Shown one piece after another: positions 12,483-25,194 of a stretch of DNA of 64,000 bases. The DNA is from Filosporella fistucella (Eukaryota > Ascomycota > Leotiomycetes > Helotiales). A program made the position numbers and the translations under genes. Location of the stretch: the NCBI GenBank assembly GCA_030077755.1, contig JAQJZZ010000014.1, positions 2,170,001 to 2,234,000 of the forward strand, given 5' to 3'. The notes under the pieces are model-generated. The model saw only the letters and a list, made by a program, of their open reading frames with translations, made no database searches and had not been told where the DNA came from. Position 1 is the first letter of the stretch. Every line of letters begins with the position of its first letter.

Positions 12483-13353
12483 ATGTCAGACATGGATCTT
12501 GAACATTCAGGCTTGCAAGAGGTCGCAAATGCCATGCGTGGAGATGATGGCTCTCTCGGCACCGCACAGAAGCGGAAGCGCGACTCTGAATCAGCTGATG
12601 ACACGAGACGTGGAAATAAGCGTATCTCGCCCACTGGAAAGGATCAGCAGGACGCTGTGGAGGCTTTGCAAGATTACAACAACCTCCATCAACAGGGACA
12701 TCTTGACCATAATGGTGCGGAGCATGCTTCCAATACTGCTGCTGCTGCGTTGGCGGGTATCTACCCAACTATGACTATCCCTCAAGCTACTGACGTATCT
12801 TTTGCAACTCAAGGCTCTGAGGGTGATCGTAACGTTGATAATTCCTTTATGGATGATAGTCAACAGAACAATAATAGCTTCATGGATCAATCCACTCCAT
12901 CCGGCAGAAGCTCAGGCTCCAAGCCAACGGTTGGTTCTGACGAGTGGCATAAAGTCCGAAAGGATAATCACAAAGAGGGTAAGCTGAGCCACATCGTAGT
13001 TCTCAAGACATGTACTAACTAAGCAAACAGTTGAAAGACGTCGCCGAGAAACTATCAACGAAGGTATCAACGAATTGGCAAAGATTGTACCTGGATGTGA
13101 AAAGAACAAAGGCTCGATTCTTCAACGGGCGGTTCAATTCATCACTCAACTGAAGGAGAACGAAACACAAAATATTGAAAAATGGACCCTTGAAAAGCTC
13201 CTTACCGAGCAAGCGATTGCCGAGTTGAGTGCGAGTAACGACAAGTTGAAGGCGGAGTGTGAGCGAGCATGGCGTGAGGTTGAGACTTGGAAGAAGACTT
13301 GTCAGAGCGCTGGTCTTGCCCCCAAGAAAGAAGATGGATCTGGAGACAATTAG
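12483..13353 (+). CDS. CBF1: CBF1-type bHLH-leucine zipper transcription factor
   Basis: Two exons (12483-12978, 13031-13353) flank a 52-bp intron that contains a textbook TACTAAC branch site; the product is 272 residues. The first half is acidic and Gln/Asn-rich. The bHLH domain starts at EWHKVRKDNHKE, and the exon join produces VERRRRETINEGINELAKIV, keeping the His-Glu-Arg contacts used to read CACGTG. Helix 2 (KGSILQRAVQFITQLKENE) leads into a zipper with IEKWTLEKLLTEQAIAELSA. The EWHKVRKDN and IEKWTLEKLL blocks are shared with yeast Cbf1, which binds centromere CDEI and sulfur-amino-acid gene promoters with Met4/Met28. The sulfur and chromatin role is inferred from the family. The product is shorter than yeast Cbf1 (351 aa) because the N-terminal part is reduced. 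Confidence 0.9.
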
Positions 13354-14772
13354 AAAAGTTCTCATGTGGACCTATGGGTGGCCCTTCTCATAATTGGGAT
13401 ACAGGGGTGTTTACGACATTGTGAGGATGATACCCTGCATACGATTGACGATTTCCGCCTATCTGTCGCCCATCACCTTCTTCTTGTATGGAATTTGGCT
13501 CGTTTACTCTTCACAATTCGGTGGAACCTTTTGGCATTGCTGGATTGGGTTTCGGAATCCGTTATTCCATTTTCCTTCTTTTATTTTGAGCACTTGGGAG
13601 TGGAGGGATGTTTGATGAATGGCAACCCTAGACTGAAAATCGGGTCGTTTTCATACATTGAAATTGGCGTTTTTCAGAGATTGCTTGTTATGATACGTAA
13701 CTATGAAACCAATACTTCATTTGTGTCATGTGAGATGAATGACTTAGTCACTATGCCAGGTGATCTGAATATGGTCAGGTCTATTTCACCTTGACTTTGG
13801 GATACTTCCTGCGACAATTGGACTTTCGATGTCGGTGGTATTTTCCATGTCAGTACCCTTGAGAAGATTCGATAGACAGCCCATTGCAATGCCTCACACC
13901 TCCATACATATCTGGCACGATGCTTGAAAATGATTCTGCCAGTGTCAACTCAAATATGGAGAACACGTGCAATGATATATGCTAATAATATGAAGATCAT
14001 GTGAGGTCAAAATAGGTAGACGTTGTGTGTGGGATTTGACACAAGCAGATCAAGACAAAGATACCGAGCAAGCTTCTACCTATGAAGTAAGTAGGCAGCC
14101 ACGATTGTGACTCCTAAAAACTTTCCATTGTGGAATTGGTCAGCAATTCAGATTAATTGTGCAGGCAATTTCGAAACTCTGAGGATATGTTGCATTTATT
14201 TATTGATTCAGAATGTATCAAATTATCTGTCAAAAAATATGACCTGGCTGGAAAGAAAGCTTGAATGATGACGTTGACCAATCAGTATATGAGGCATGCA
14301 GTAGCTTTTTTGTCAGGGATGTTTGATTCTGACCTGGGCCTCGATAACCCCACCCCACTATTGGAAGTGAAGTATCGTGTTGATCAGGCCGATAGGAAAA
14401 TAAAGAAATTCAAGGAAGGGAGATTGATAGATATAATCCGAGGACGGATTCAAGAAAATAGAAAGCAAAAAGATGTAGCCAAGGAGAATTGATGCTCGAC
14501 GGATGGGATGAAGAACGATCCAGATGCTTTGTCATTCTGCATCGGAGCAACGAGCTTAAAATCCGGTCCCGACGATCGACCGCCTAGATTATTATCCTGA
14601 CGTTGAATTTCCTTCATACCTACCACTCTTCCACCTGAACCACATATTCTCTCCACTCCAATCCCCTCTCAATTCCTCTCTCAACTCAGAGGAATCCTAT
14701 CACTCGAACACGCTCTCTATCCCTGCTCAGATATCATTCGTAATTGGCATTGGCACCTACTCAACCGCAGCT
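13354..14772. other. Intergenic region between CBF1-like and ABC transporter genes
   Basis: About 1.4 kb. It holds the 3' untranslated region of the bHLH gene, a CACGTG E-box at 13964-13969, and the ABC transporter promoter; a C/T-rich stretch at about 14620-14720 looks like a fungal core promoter. A 75-codon frame at 14265-14492 has an ATG but no motif I recognise and is not called. Confidence 0.5.
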
Positions 14773-17700
14773 ATGCCTAACGGCAGGCTCTCCCAAGCAC
14801 CTCTCTTTTCCACAGGTTCCTTCACCGGTTTTCATAATGAGGTCCTAGAGGCAGGTAGCAGTTATATGTCTGCGGAAAATGTGCGCCATCAGCCGTTTTG
14901 CGGCAATAAAGAGGGATGGGGACCATTGAGTAGGACGCGCTATGATTTCACACCCTGTTTTATGGATGTGTGGGTTAGTAGCGTAGCCGTGTATGGGATA
15001 TTATTTGGAGCGGTTGCGGTGTGGTGGTTGGTGAGGAGGAAGAATGCCGGCGAGGTGGGAAGGGATTGGCATTTTTGGAGTAAAATGGTTTGTTGCCCTG
15101 GCTTTTCTTTGGGAGGATGGGGAAAGAGTAGACTTTTGAGGATTGTCGGAGAGGAGACATAAATTGAATTGAAGAATGCTGACTTTTGAAGGGCCTTATT
15201 ATCGGTATAGCCCTTTCAGTAGCACTTCAACTGCTCTTCCAAATTCTCAATTATCGTGATGTCTGGGCAGGCGATTTCCGATTCTGGACGAGCGTGTTGA
15301 CAATCCTGTCTTTGGGAGTTATATTTGCCATTCAATGGCTGGAACATACGCGTCTGCGAAATCCTAATGGGGTTGTGTTATTCTACTGGTTGTTTATACT
15401 CATAGCCTGGTCTGTGAAGCTCCGCTCCTTGATCTCGCAGCACGTCTACGAGGAACACTTGCCCTATTTCGTGGCTTATTGTGTCGGTTATGGATTGGCA
15501 TGGGCGGAATTCGGGCTGGAGTGGTTGGTACCAAAGAAGAAGAGTGCATACCATCAGCTTGCAGATGAAGAGGAATGTCCTATCGAGTATGCGACTGTAT
15601 TCTCGATTTTGACATTCAGCTGGATGACACCCATGATGAAATATGGCTACAAGAAATTTCTGACAGAAGACGATCTCTGGAATCTGGCAAAGAGAGACAC
15701 TACGAAGAATACCGGAGAATCTTTCCAATCTGCATGGGAATATGAATTGGAGAACAAGAAACAACCCAGTCTTTGGATGGCCATTTTCCGAGCCTTCAGT
15801 GGTCCTTATTTCAGAGGTTCTCTCTTTAAGGTTATGTCTGATACATTGGCGTTTGTACAACCGCAATTATTGAGACTCCTCATCAATTTCGTGGACTCGT
15901 ATCGTGCAGGCCATACACCTCAGCCTGTGATCAGAGGAGCAGCTATTGCCCTAGCCATGTTCGCCGTGTCCGTTGGGCAAACGATGGCGTTACATCAATA
16001 CTTCCAGCGTGCATTCGAGACAGGAATGCGTATCAAGACTGCCCTCACAGCAGCTATCTACGGCAAATCTCTCAAGCTAAGCAATGAAGGCCGTGCCTCG
16101 AAATCTACAGGCGATATCGTCAATTACATGGCTGTAGACACCCAAAGATTGCAGGATCTTACGCAGTATGGACAACAGCTTTGGAGCGCCCCGTATCAGA
16201 TTATCCTGTGTATGGCAAGCTTGTACCAATTGGTCGGATTGTCCATGTTGGCCGGTGTGGGTGCGATGATTCTTATGATTCCTATCAATGGGCTTATTGC
16301 TAGGATGATGAAGACTTTGCAAAAAGAGCAAATGAAGAATAAGGTATGTTTGATTTGACTCTTAATTGATTTCCCATCTGCTTGAAAAGTTTCTCGTCCT
16401 TAGGCGGACATTCTTGAATAAGAAATTCTCCCATTCTCCCAGTCCTTCTAGCGTATGATATGAGCATCCCGAGTTTTGCTTTGCTCGGCATCCATGGAAC
16501 TCTTGGGTTATATGGACGAGAGAAGCCCCACTATCTTGACTTGGAGAGGGAAACGTGCCAGGATCATAATATATGCCTTGTTCAAAATATCAAAATGATT
16601 TTGCGCCTGTTTTCTAAATCTCTGGATGAGTTGGTCTCCAGATGATTTGCAGTTTCCAGGATTATCAAGCAATTGTGGCAATCACATTTTCCAGCAGAGG
16701 ACTAACAGTACAAATAGGATTCTAGAACAAGACTCATTGCTGAGATCATCAACAACATGAAAAGCATCAAATTATATGCTTGGGGCAGTGCGTTCATGCA
16801 GAAGCTCAATTACGTTCGAAATGACCAAGAACTAAAGACTCTTCGCAAGATTGGCGCTGCCCAATCTGTTGCAAACTTCACATGGTCTACAACACCTTTC
16901 TTGGTTTCTTGTTCAACCTTCGCTGTCTTTGTCTTGACAAGCGATACCCCATTGACCACCGATATTGTGTTCCCCGCATTGACTCTTTTTAACCTTCTCA
17001 CATTTCCACTTGCGATTCTACCCATGGTTATCACATCCATAATTGAAGCTTCTGTAGCTGTTGGTAGAATGACTGCTTTCTTCACCGCCGAGGAGCTCCA
17101 ACCAGATGCTGTTATCCTTCGAGGTGCAGTAGAAGAAAATGGAGATGAGTCCCTCACAATTCGTGATGGAACATTTTCCTGGGATAGACATGCGGGTCGC
17201 AATGCTCTTGAAGACATCAGTTTCTCAGCATGCAAAGGAGAGCTCACTTGTGTTGTTGGCAGAGTTGGAGCTGGTAAATCCTCATTCCTTCAAGCTTTAC
17301 TTGGAGACTTGTGGAAGGTGAAGGGAGAGGTCATTGTTCATGGATCTACTGCATATGTTGCTCAACAAGCTTGGGTTATGAATGCTACTGTCAAGGACAA
17401 CATTCTGTTCGGCCATCGTTATGATCCTGTCTTCTACGACAAAACCATCAAGGCTTGCGCACTGACTGACGACTTTGCTCAATTACCTGATGGCGATGAA
17501 ACAGAAGTTGGTGAGCGTGGTATCTCACTTAGTGGAGGCCAAAAAGCAAGATTGACGCTTGCTCGTGCCGTGTATGCCAGAGCCGACATCTACTTGCTTG
17601 ACGATTGTCTGTCAGCTGTCGACCAACATGTTGGAAGACATCTGATCGAGAATGTGCTCGGGGCAAACGGACTCCTAGCCGGAAAGACCAGAGTACTTGC

Positions 17701-20700
17701 TACCAATTCAATTCCTGTCTTGATGGAAGCAGACTTCATCTGCCTCATCAGAGATGGCAGGATGATTGAGCGCGGTACTTACAATCAATTGATGGCAATG
17801 AAAGGAGAAATCTCAAACCTAATCAAGACCGCCAGTAGTCAAGACTCATCTGCAGAATCAGAGACTACTTCCAGCAATTCCTCGACCATTATTGACACTG
17901 ATCAACCTGGCGAGGATGAAGAAAAAGACGAAATGGAAGAAGCTCAAGAACATCTTACCCAATTGCAACCAATCCGACCCGGCGGATCTGGTGTCAAGAA
18001 GCGCAAAGGAAGTACAGTAACTCTCAGACGTGCAAGCACAGCCAGTTTCAAAGGTGCTCGAGGCAAACTTCGCGATGAGGAGGATGGAGGCAAAACAAAA
18101 CAAAACAAGGAATTTTCCGAACAAGGGAAGGTCAAATGGGACGGTATGTTACCCGGTTCCCGGTGCTTGATCCATGATGCTGACCTGCTTCTTTTAGTGT
18201 ACGCCGAATACGCCAAGACAAGCAACTTGTTTGCGGTCGCGATCTATGGACTTATGTTAGTTGGTGGACAAACAGCCCAGATCGGTAAGCTCTAGCGGTT
18301 TGATTTCAAGTGTGCTTTGGTAGCTTTATGCATCATTTCCCAAGATCGGAAATCTAGACCCTGTAAATGTGTTTGACCATGCTGATTTTCACAGGGGGCA
18401 GCGTTTGGCTTAAGCAATGGGCCGAACACAACGCTGAGAAAGGCGGGAATCCCGATGTCGGTAAATACATCGGTGTCTACTTTGCTTTCGGCATCGGCAG
18501 TGCCAGTCTGGTTGTCGTCCAAACTTTGATTCTTTGGATTTTCTGTTCGATTGAGGTGCGTCTTATCGAGATTTGATCGGACTTGTGCATCATGTACTGC
18601 GGTTCGGAAACTAAAGCTGATTCCCGTCAAAGGCATCTAGGAAACTTCATGAGCGCATGGCATTTGCTATCTTCAGGTCCCCGATGAGCTTCTTCGAAAC
18701 GTGAGTGATCTAACCGAGCCGAATGTTACGGTGACTGACTGACCGACTTAGAACTCCAGCCGGGCGCATTCTCAACAGATTTTCAAGGTTAGTCATCCCA
18801 GTTCCTCTAATGTTAATTTATTCCATTATCTTGGATCGCAGGGGCATATTGCCAGTCCCGGGTCGTCCTTCGTATCTGAATATCGTCCCAGTGGACGAAA
18901 TGCGGGGATGACTGAACATGCAGAAAGCTTGGTATTGAAATCCTTCGATTCACTTTCGAATTTCAAGGTCGTCTAAGTGGTCTGAAAACCCCGCAGCCAT
19001 GCATTGCACGATGCATGAATCTCCATTTTCAGAACGCCCATTTGCCAAATCTCATGTTGTGTAACACCATTATCCCTAAGCATACCAGTCGCTGTTTTAC
19101 TAACGCCAATCAATGTAAAGCGATATTTATCGTGTCGACGAGGTGAGTTAATCTGTGCCACCAAACTAATGGATCGATATTAACCAGATTCAGGTTCTCG
19201 CCAGGACATTTAATATGTTATTCGTCAACAGTGCTCGTGCCCTGTTCACGTTGGCAGTCATCTCGTACTCAACCCCCGCTTTTATTGCTTTGATTGTTCC
19301 CTTATCTGGGGTCTATTATTGGGTTCAACGATACTATCTCCGCACTTCTCGGGAGCTCAAACGTTTGGACAGTGTCAGTCGCAGCCCTATCTATGCACAT
19401 TTCCAGGAGTCACTTGGAGGTATCACGACAATCCGGGCATACCGGCAGCAATCGCGTTTTGCCCTAGAAAACGAATGGCGGGTGGACGCGAATTTGCGGG
19501 CATACTTCCCCTCCATAAATGCGAATAGGTACGTGTATCTCGCATGAGAAACCTTCCGATGCTGACACCCTGGGTAGATGGCTCGCCGTACGACTCGAGT
19601 TCCTTGGTTCCATCATTATCCTCAGTGCTGCCGGATTCGCAATAATCTCGGTATCAGGAGGGAGTGGACTGACAGCAGGAGCAGTCGGTCTGGCAATGTC
19701 GTATGCCTTACAAATCACTCAGTCATTGAACTGGATTGTTCGACAGACGGTCGAGGTCGAGACCAATATCGTCTCCGTGGAACGAGTGCTGGAATATGCA
19801 CGACTGCCAAGTGAAGCTCCCGAGGTGATTCATAGAAATCGACCACCCATCAGTTGGCCTGCTTCGGGTGCTGTTCAGTTCAACAACTATAGCACGAGAT
19901 ATCGCGAAAACTTGGACCTTGTACTCAAGAACATCAACCTGGATATCAAGCCTCATGAGAAGATTGGAGTTGTTGGTCGTACTGGAGCGGGTAAGAGTTC
20001 CTTAACGCTTGCGCTATTCCGGATCATCGAGCCGAGCGAAGGAAATATAAGCATTGATGCACTCAACACATCAACGATAGGGCTACTGGACCTAAGGCGT
20101 CGGTTGGCTATTATTCCTCAGGATGCGGCTCTTTTTGAAGGTACGATCAGGGATAATCTTGATCCTGGGCATGTTCATGATGACACGGAATTGTGGAGTG
20201 TTTTGGGTAAGTTCTTCCTCGGTCCTGGGAGAGCGATTGATGAGGTGGCGTTGTGGTACCTGAGTACTCAAATTGCTTGTGGCGGCGGTGATGCAGGAAG
20301 ACGCTTGCTGACGAACTGGCATGCAGAACACGCTCGGCTGAAGGAACATGTTGCGAGTATGAATGGTGGCCTTGAAGCCAAGATCCATGAAGGGTTCGTG
20401 TCCATTTCTTCCTCGTCTCTTCCATTATCCAAAACCCCGCCCTACCCTTTCACCGCCGACCCTTCGCTCCCTCTCTCGTCGAATCTTAGAGAGAATTTTG
20501 ACGGCGTCGAGTAACGCCCAACGCAACGTCACCATGATATCACATGCTATTTCTTTTTCTGCCTGATTCCTTGATTTTACCCTTGGCTCTCATTCACCGT
20601 GTTCTCACACCGCACTTGTACCAATTACTACCCCTCAGCTCAGCTCATTTCACATCAACTAACTTTTCTGCCTCTAACAGCGGCTCCAACCTCTCCCAAG

Positions 20701-21014
20701 GCCAACGCCAACTCGTCTCACTTGCGCGCGCTCTCCTCGCTCCATCTAATATTCTCATCCTAGACGAAGCCACGGCCGCTGTAGACGTCGAGACGGACGC
20801 GCTCCTGCAAACTACCCTTCGTAGTCCCCTGTTCAGTAAACGCACTATCATCACCATCGCGCATCGCATCAATACTATACTGGATAGCGATAGGATTGTG
20901 GTGCTAGAGCAGGGTAGGGTGGCAGAATTTGATACGCCGAGGAAGTTGATGGAGGAGAGAGGGCTGTTTTATAAACTTGTTAAGGAGGCTGGATTGGTGG
21001 AGGGGGTGAGATAG
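14773..21014 (+). CDS. YCF1: YCF1/MRP-type ABC-C transporter (glutathione-conjugate pump), 12 exons
   Basis: Exons inferred: 14773-15087, 15192-16343, 16718-18143, 18198-18284, 18395-18555, 18633-18700, 18752-18787, 19121-19142, 19194-19528, 19578-20206, 20327-20393 and 20681-21014. They total 4632 nt in one frame (1543 residues), the usual ABC-C full-transporter size. Layout is TMD0-TMD1-NBD1-TMD2-NBD2. NBD1 has Walker A GRVGAGKSS (~670), signature LSGGQKAR and Walker B YLLDDCLSAVD; its switch position reads LATNS, the non-His form usual in NBD1 of Ycf1. NBD2 has Walker A GRTGAGKSS (~1335), LSQGQRQ and ILILDEATAAVD, with the switch His in ITIAHR. Relatives sit in the vacuolar membrane and pump glutathione conjugates, cadmium-thiolates and bile-type anions. 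A linker rich in Ser, Glu and Asp follows NBD1 and resembles the phosphorylated R-region. The first donor (GTTTGT at 15088) is non-consensus, so exon 1 is the least certain join. Confidence 0.9.
19121..19142 (+). other. 22-nt micro-exon of the ABC transporter
   Basis: Only this short exon supplies the SDIYRVDE piece expected between RILNRFS and VLARTFNM in ABC-C proteins. It is preceded by a TTACTAAC branch-like sequence at about 19097-19104 and an AAG acceptor, and followed by GTGAGT. Introns of 333 bp and 51 bp flank it. Without it the frame breaks. Confidence 0.85.
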
Positions 21015-24000
21015 AGTGAGAATTTGAGGTAGGTGGGAGAGAAATAGAGTTAGATTTTAAGGGATGTAAGGATAAAATGAGAAGAAAGTTGAAAAAATCC
21101 AAATTGTATTCACCATCAACTGCCTATCAAATTTTCCTCTTTTTCACTTTGACATCTCAATTCTTCCTCATTTCTCTATTTCGTCCCCAGGTCTAGAACG
21201 TATCAACAACCAAAGTCCCTACTTGCATTCCCAACCCGCTCCCCACACCCGCTTCTGGCATCTGACAGCTGCACCTCTCCTTCCGTCCCGCGTCCCTGTA
21301 CGACCTTAAGTTACACCCATTCCATCCATAGCCGTATTCAGAAGTACAATGCTGTGCACATGCAAAGTCCTCTTCATTTATCTTAGTGCCGCTGAGAAAG
21401 AATATGCAGTATCTGACTTTTACTTTTATTATGCCCTCAGGAAACAAGTAGATTATGTGGTGGTTTTTGCTCTGACTTTAGGGCATTTTTGGGTACACTT
21501 GCAGTTCTTACTCTGACTCCAAGGCTGATTTAGTGTATGCAGGAAACTGACTCTTACTACCTATGACCTCAAATTAAACTTCACTCCTACAACGGGGTCT
21601 TGTTTAGATTATGCAGCATCTGACTTACATATCTGCTTCAGGCTCTTAGTGTATGCAGCATCTGCTCTTTTAGTATATGCATATGCATGCAGAGCTGTCA
21701 CCTGCTTCACAGATAGGGGACCCGGTCAGATCTTGCATAGGATGAGCAGTTCTTTTTTGCCCGGGCTGAATAGAAAGGTCTAGGCATGAAGGAGACAGGG
21801 GAAAATAGGTAGAATGACGTGTTATAAGAGAAGTCGGTCAAATTTTGGATACGGGTCTGGATCGTTAAGAAAATGGATTTTGGCAAGGAGAATCAGGTTA
21901 GAGTGGTGTGGTGATATGAGCTGATACGGATAGAAGGGGCCCGAGGCTAGGGAATAATTTGGCGGCAATCCGGGCCAGGAGAATGGAATTGAGAAATCGG
22001 GAGTTGAATGTGGGTACGGCATGGGATGTAGTAATGGAGGGTGAAGGTTTCGATTCCCATGTTGTGTAAAGAGGGAAGGGGACCCGATTCCGTCAGAGGC
22101 TTGGAATGCAGGATGGGTGGCTTGCGGGAAAGGGAGACCTATTTTCGGGAGTCTTTTGCTTTTTGGTTTCCCGCTCCCGAGAACCAGCGAAGGTTCGCTG
22201 CTGTGAATATGTGTCCGCAATTGGAAGAATGTTCAGCTTCCTCGACTTTTTTGGTATATTAGTTTCGGGAGATTTGCCATTTTTGGTAGGGGAGGAGTAG
22301 AGAGCCGTGAGGTAGGGAGGATGGTAAGCTTTGTCCCAGGTAAGCGACTGCGGGAGTCAGGGCGGGCTGAACAAATGGGAACGGGGAATGGGAATCCGAT
22401 ATGGGAATGGAAACAGGAGATAGAAAACGGGGATGCGATGGGAACGGTCGGGGTATGCTGTGTAACGCGAATCTTTTGCGACATGCCGGGTGAACGAAGT
22501 CATGATATCACTGTTTTAAACTGTGAGCGTCAGCGGCCAAGAAACATTGGCCGATGGTATTGATGGTGAAGAAACTTTACAGACTATGAAGTGGAGAATT
22601 GAAAAGACGTGAAAGGGTTGGATGAATAGTTACGAAGAAAAAGTAGGTAGGTTGGTAGTCTGGAAACTTAGCGGAATACTTACTTGGTGGATACCTTGCC
22701 AACTTAGGCAGGCAGGCTTTGCCCCTGAGGTACTCGTTACGAGGCCACATCCAACTAGGTCAGGTAGGTAGCTAAGGGGTAAGTCAAAGTAACCTCGCAG
22801 AGTTAGTTAGCTGGAAGACGACGACACCTGAACATTTGCACGAAGAGCTTATCTGTATACCGTCTTGTTGACGTTCATTGCATGACTGGATGATATTTGG
22901 CATCAATATCAATACTCCACAGCAGAATTGACTTGAGTTGAGTTCAGGGCTCGAAGATTTGGAAAATGCCATCTCTTGTCCTCGTCGCTCCTCTTCCCCA
23001 CGTTTTCGTTGTCGGTCTGTCTCGCCCAACTCTCTACCCCACGATTTTGCCCGCAAATCCTCAATCCCACATCTGGACCCTCCATGAAATGCGCCACTTG
23101 TTGGTAATTCAAGAGAATTGGTCTTACTTGAATGGCTTTCCTGCGCCGCTAAAGTGCACCCACTAAGTCGCCTCCGCAGATCCTCGTGTGGCTGAGAAAC
23201 CATCAATCTGTTATGTCTCATCGTCAACCATCCTAAACATCACAATCTGATTCCAAAATTCCGGATTGGGCAGCTCCATGAATCACCTCTTCCGTAGGGG
23301 CATTATCCCCGCAATCTCAAAGCCCGCAGAGGTACCTCCGTACAGCCAGATCGAATCCTCTAAGCCTTGCTGTCAAGACAGTTGTTTCGGTATTCACATG
23401 CACCTCGTTCTGAATCAAGGGATAACTTTTGGCGTCCCTATGTCTTTTGTTGCTTTTGAGAGATGTCCTTCCAAGGAAACGGAGACGGCACAGCATCGAT
23501 CAGGCTCAGCCGTCTTTCATTGACCTGGTTCTCAACTTCAAGCCTCTGCGAATCAATCGAATAGTCAATAGTGAAGACCAGGACCTACTCTGCACAGCAT
23601 CGAGACATACCGCAGAGCAGCGCAAAGAAAGAAGACGTTTGCCGGCTGGAACTCTTTTTCGGAAGCCGTTTGTCTTTTGAGTTTTCGGTCACTTGCGCAT
23701 CCGTCATGTGTAGTCAGCCTTGTCAACGGGTAGATCTGGTACCCGTTCGCATCCAAAATATGAAAAGTGACTTTTGTCCCACGATCAACGACGAAATGCT
23801 GTGGGAGGGGATACCCTTGGTATCTTTGTCTTAGTGTTCTGTCAAGATTTCGAATTCATTGGACCGGGGAACGAGAGTGGCAGTAGCCTGAGAGGGGCGT
23901 ATTATGCTGTGTAACGAGAGGTGAAATGGAAGTGGCAATATGCAAGGAAAGGGAAGGGAGCAAAAGGCAGCTGGCGACAACGAAGAAAGCAGCTCTATGA

Positions 24001-25100
24001 TCCATACATTTTGTGAACCTCTTGCGCCCCAAATGATTTTCTTCTCTCAGGGAAAAGTTTTATTCCGGGCAATCTTGTTCTGCATGACTGAGAATGGTAT
24101 GCTATACCATCCTTCCGGCATAATCGACGACTCACATATGGCACTCGGTGCCTGGCTGTAGTGACGGTGATAAGATCGCAGCCCGCACGTGGTGGCAGGA
24201 GGTCCGAATTCCCGGTAGCATGAACGAAAAGGTGTCGTGGTGAGAAGCCGTTTCTCTAATGCCACAAAGTATAGAAGACAGTTGTATGGTTGCTTCAGCC
24301 AACGACACAACAGTCCAAATTCTTGTAGAAAAGGCCTCGTAAGTTGTTGATAAGACGGGAGACCATTCGGAAATGAAAGCTGGGAATAGAATTGGAATGA
24401 TGGTATGCAAACAGTGCGTATCTCTGCTGGACATTCAAGGGCGATTTGCGGGCTGATCGCGCAGACGAGGTGTGATATTGCAAATACAACCCAGACAGTG
24501 TTGCGGGAGCGAGAGACGAGGGCCAGAGACATCAATCAGCTTCTCTTGGTGCATCTCCACCCGCCATCCTCCCCTTGCATGTCTCTTAGAGCGGGAAGGC
24601 TAGACTACATAAAGATGTTTCAACTGCGGATCGTCCAGAACGCCATGTTATTTGTCAAACTGGGATTCAAGGGTGGACAGGATAATTTTGAGATTGAGGC
24701 TTCGTCCCTCCAGACGTCGTCAGCACTGAGGAGTTGTTGGATGGACAGGAAGTTGGACATCCAAGGCCAATGGCAATGGAGGGTAGACTTGATTCCCTTC
24801 GAATGTACTGTACTTGAGAGGCTAGAATTAATGCCAAGGAGGCAGCTTGGCAGCTACAGTAGCATGATACTAATTGGTAGTCTCAAGACGGGAACTACGG
24901 ATAGACTAACTCGAGGCGTTAAGATTTTCAGTGCAGTAAACTTTACGGACTTCGACTCCAACGAAAGACTAGCAATTCCTTGACGGCTGCCTGCTAACGG
25001 TAGCTGCAGTCGTAGTTGGACGGAGACTCTTTCTTGGGTAACATTGAGCTGATAGGGATTGCAAGCCGTGTCGTTACTTTGGTCCGCATACTCGTACATA
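21015..25100. other. Gene-poor region, first part
   Basis: About 4 kb after the ABC transporter with no frame I can support. The longest ATG or near-ATG frames (132-192 codons, for example 21822-22220 minus and 24405-24983 plus) have no recognisable domain and no conserved-looking splice structure. It contains a repeated TATGCAG motif (21403-21667) and GGTAGGT/CCTACC-type runs near 22640-22780. It may contain unrecognised non-coding transcripts. Confidence 0.5.
21403..21667 (+). repeat. Four dispersed copies of a TATGCAG(C/T)ATCTGAC-like 15-mer
   Basis: Copies are at 21403-21417 (TATGCAGTATCTGAC), 21536-21551 (a variant with GGAAACTGAC), 21610-21624 (TATGCAGCATCTGAC) and 21652-21667 (TATGCAGCATCTGCTC). 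All face the same way within 265 bp. No coding frame explains them. Confidence 0.55.
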
Positions 25101-25194
25101 CCTCGTGCTGTAGTTTTCCAGACTCAGCATTAGCACCAAGTACTGCAGACCGTTACGAGTAGGAGTCTCTAGGACACTCAGAAGTTACTTCGTA

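Noticed and set aside
16344..16717. Coding sequence inside the 374-bp ABC intron
   Set aside because: The flanking exons join directly into the conserved KDSRTRLIAEIINNMKSIKL block, so nothing is missing; the internal frames carry no motif.
19181..19193. Alternative acceptor CCAG at 19187 for ABC exon 9
   Set aside because: It would insert Ile-Gln before VLARTF; the acceptor at 19193 gives the usual DEVLARTF of the family, although NAGNAG-like alternation is possible.
22046..22062. GGTTTCGATTCCC resembling a tRNA T-arm (B box)
   Set aside because: No matching A box, anticodon stem or acceptor stem in the preceding ~70 bp.
24405..24983. 192-codon plus-strand frame in the gene-poor region
   Set aside because: No recognisable domain, composition unlike the real genes, and no supporting splice or promoter pattern; likely chance.
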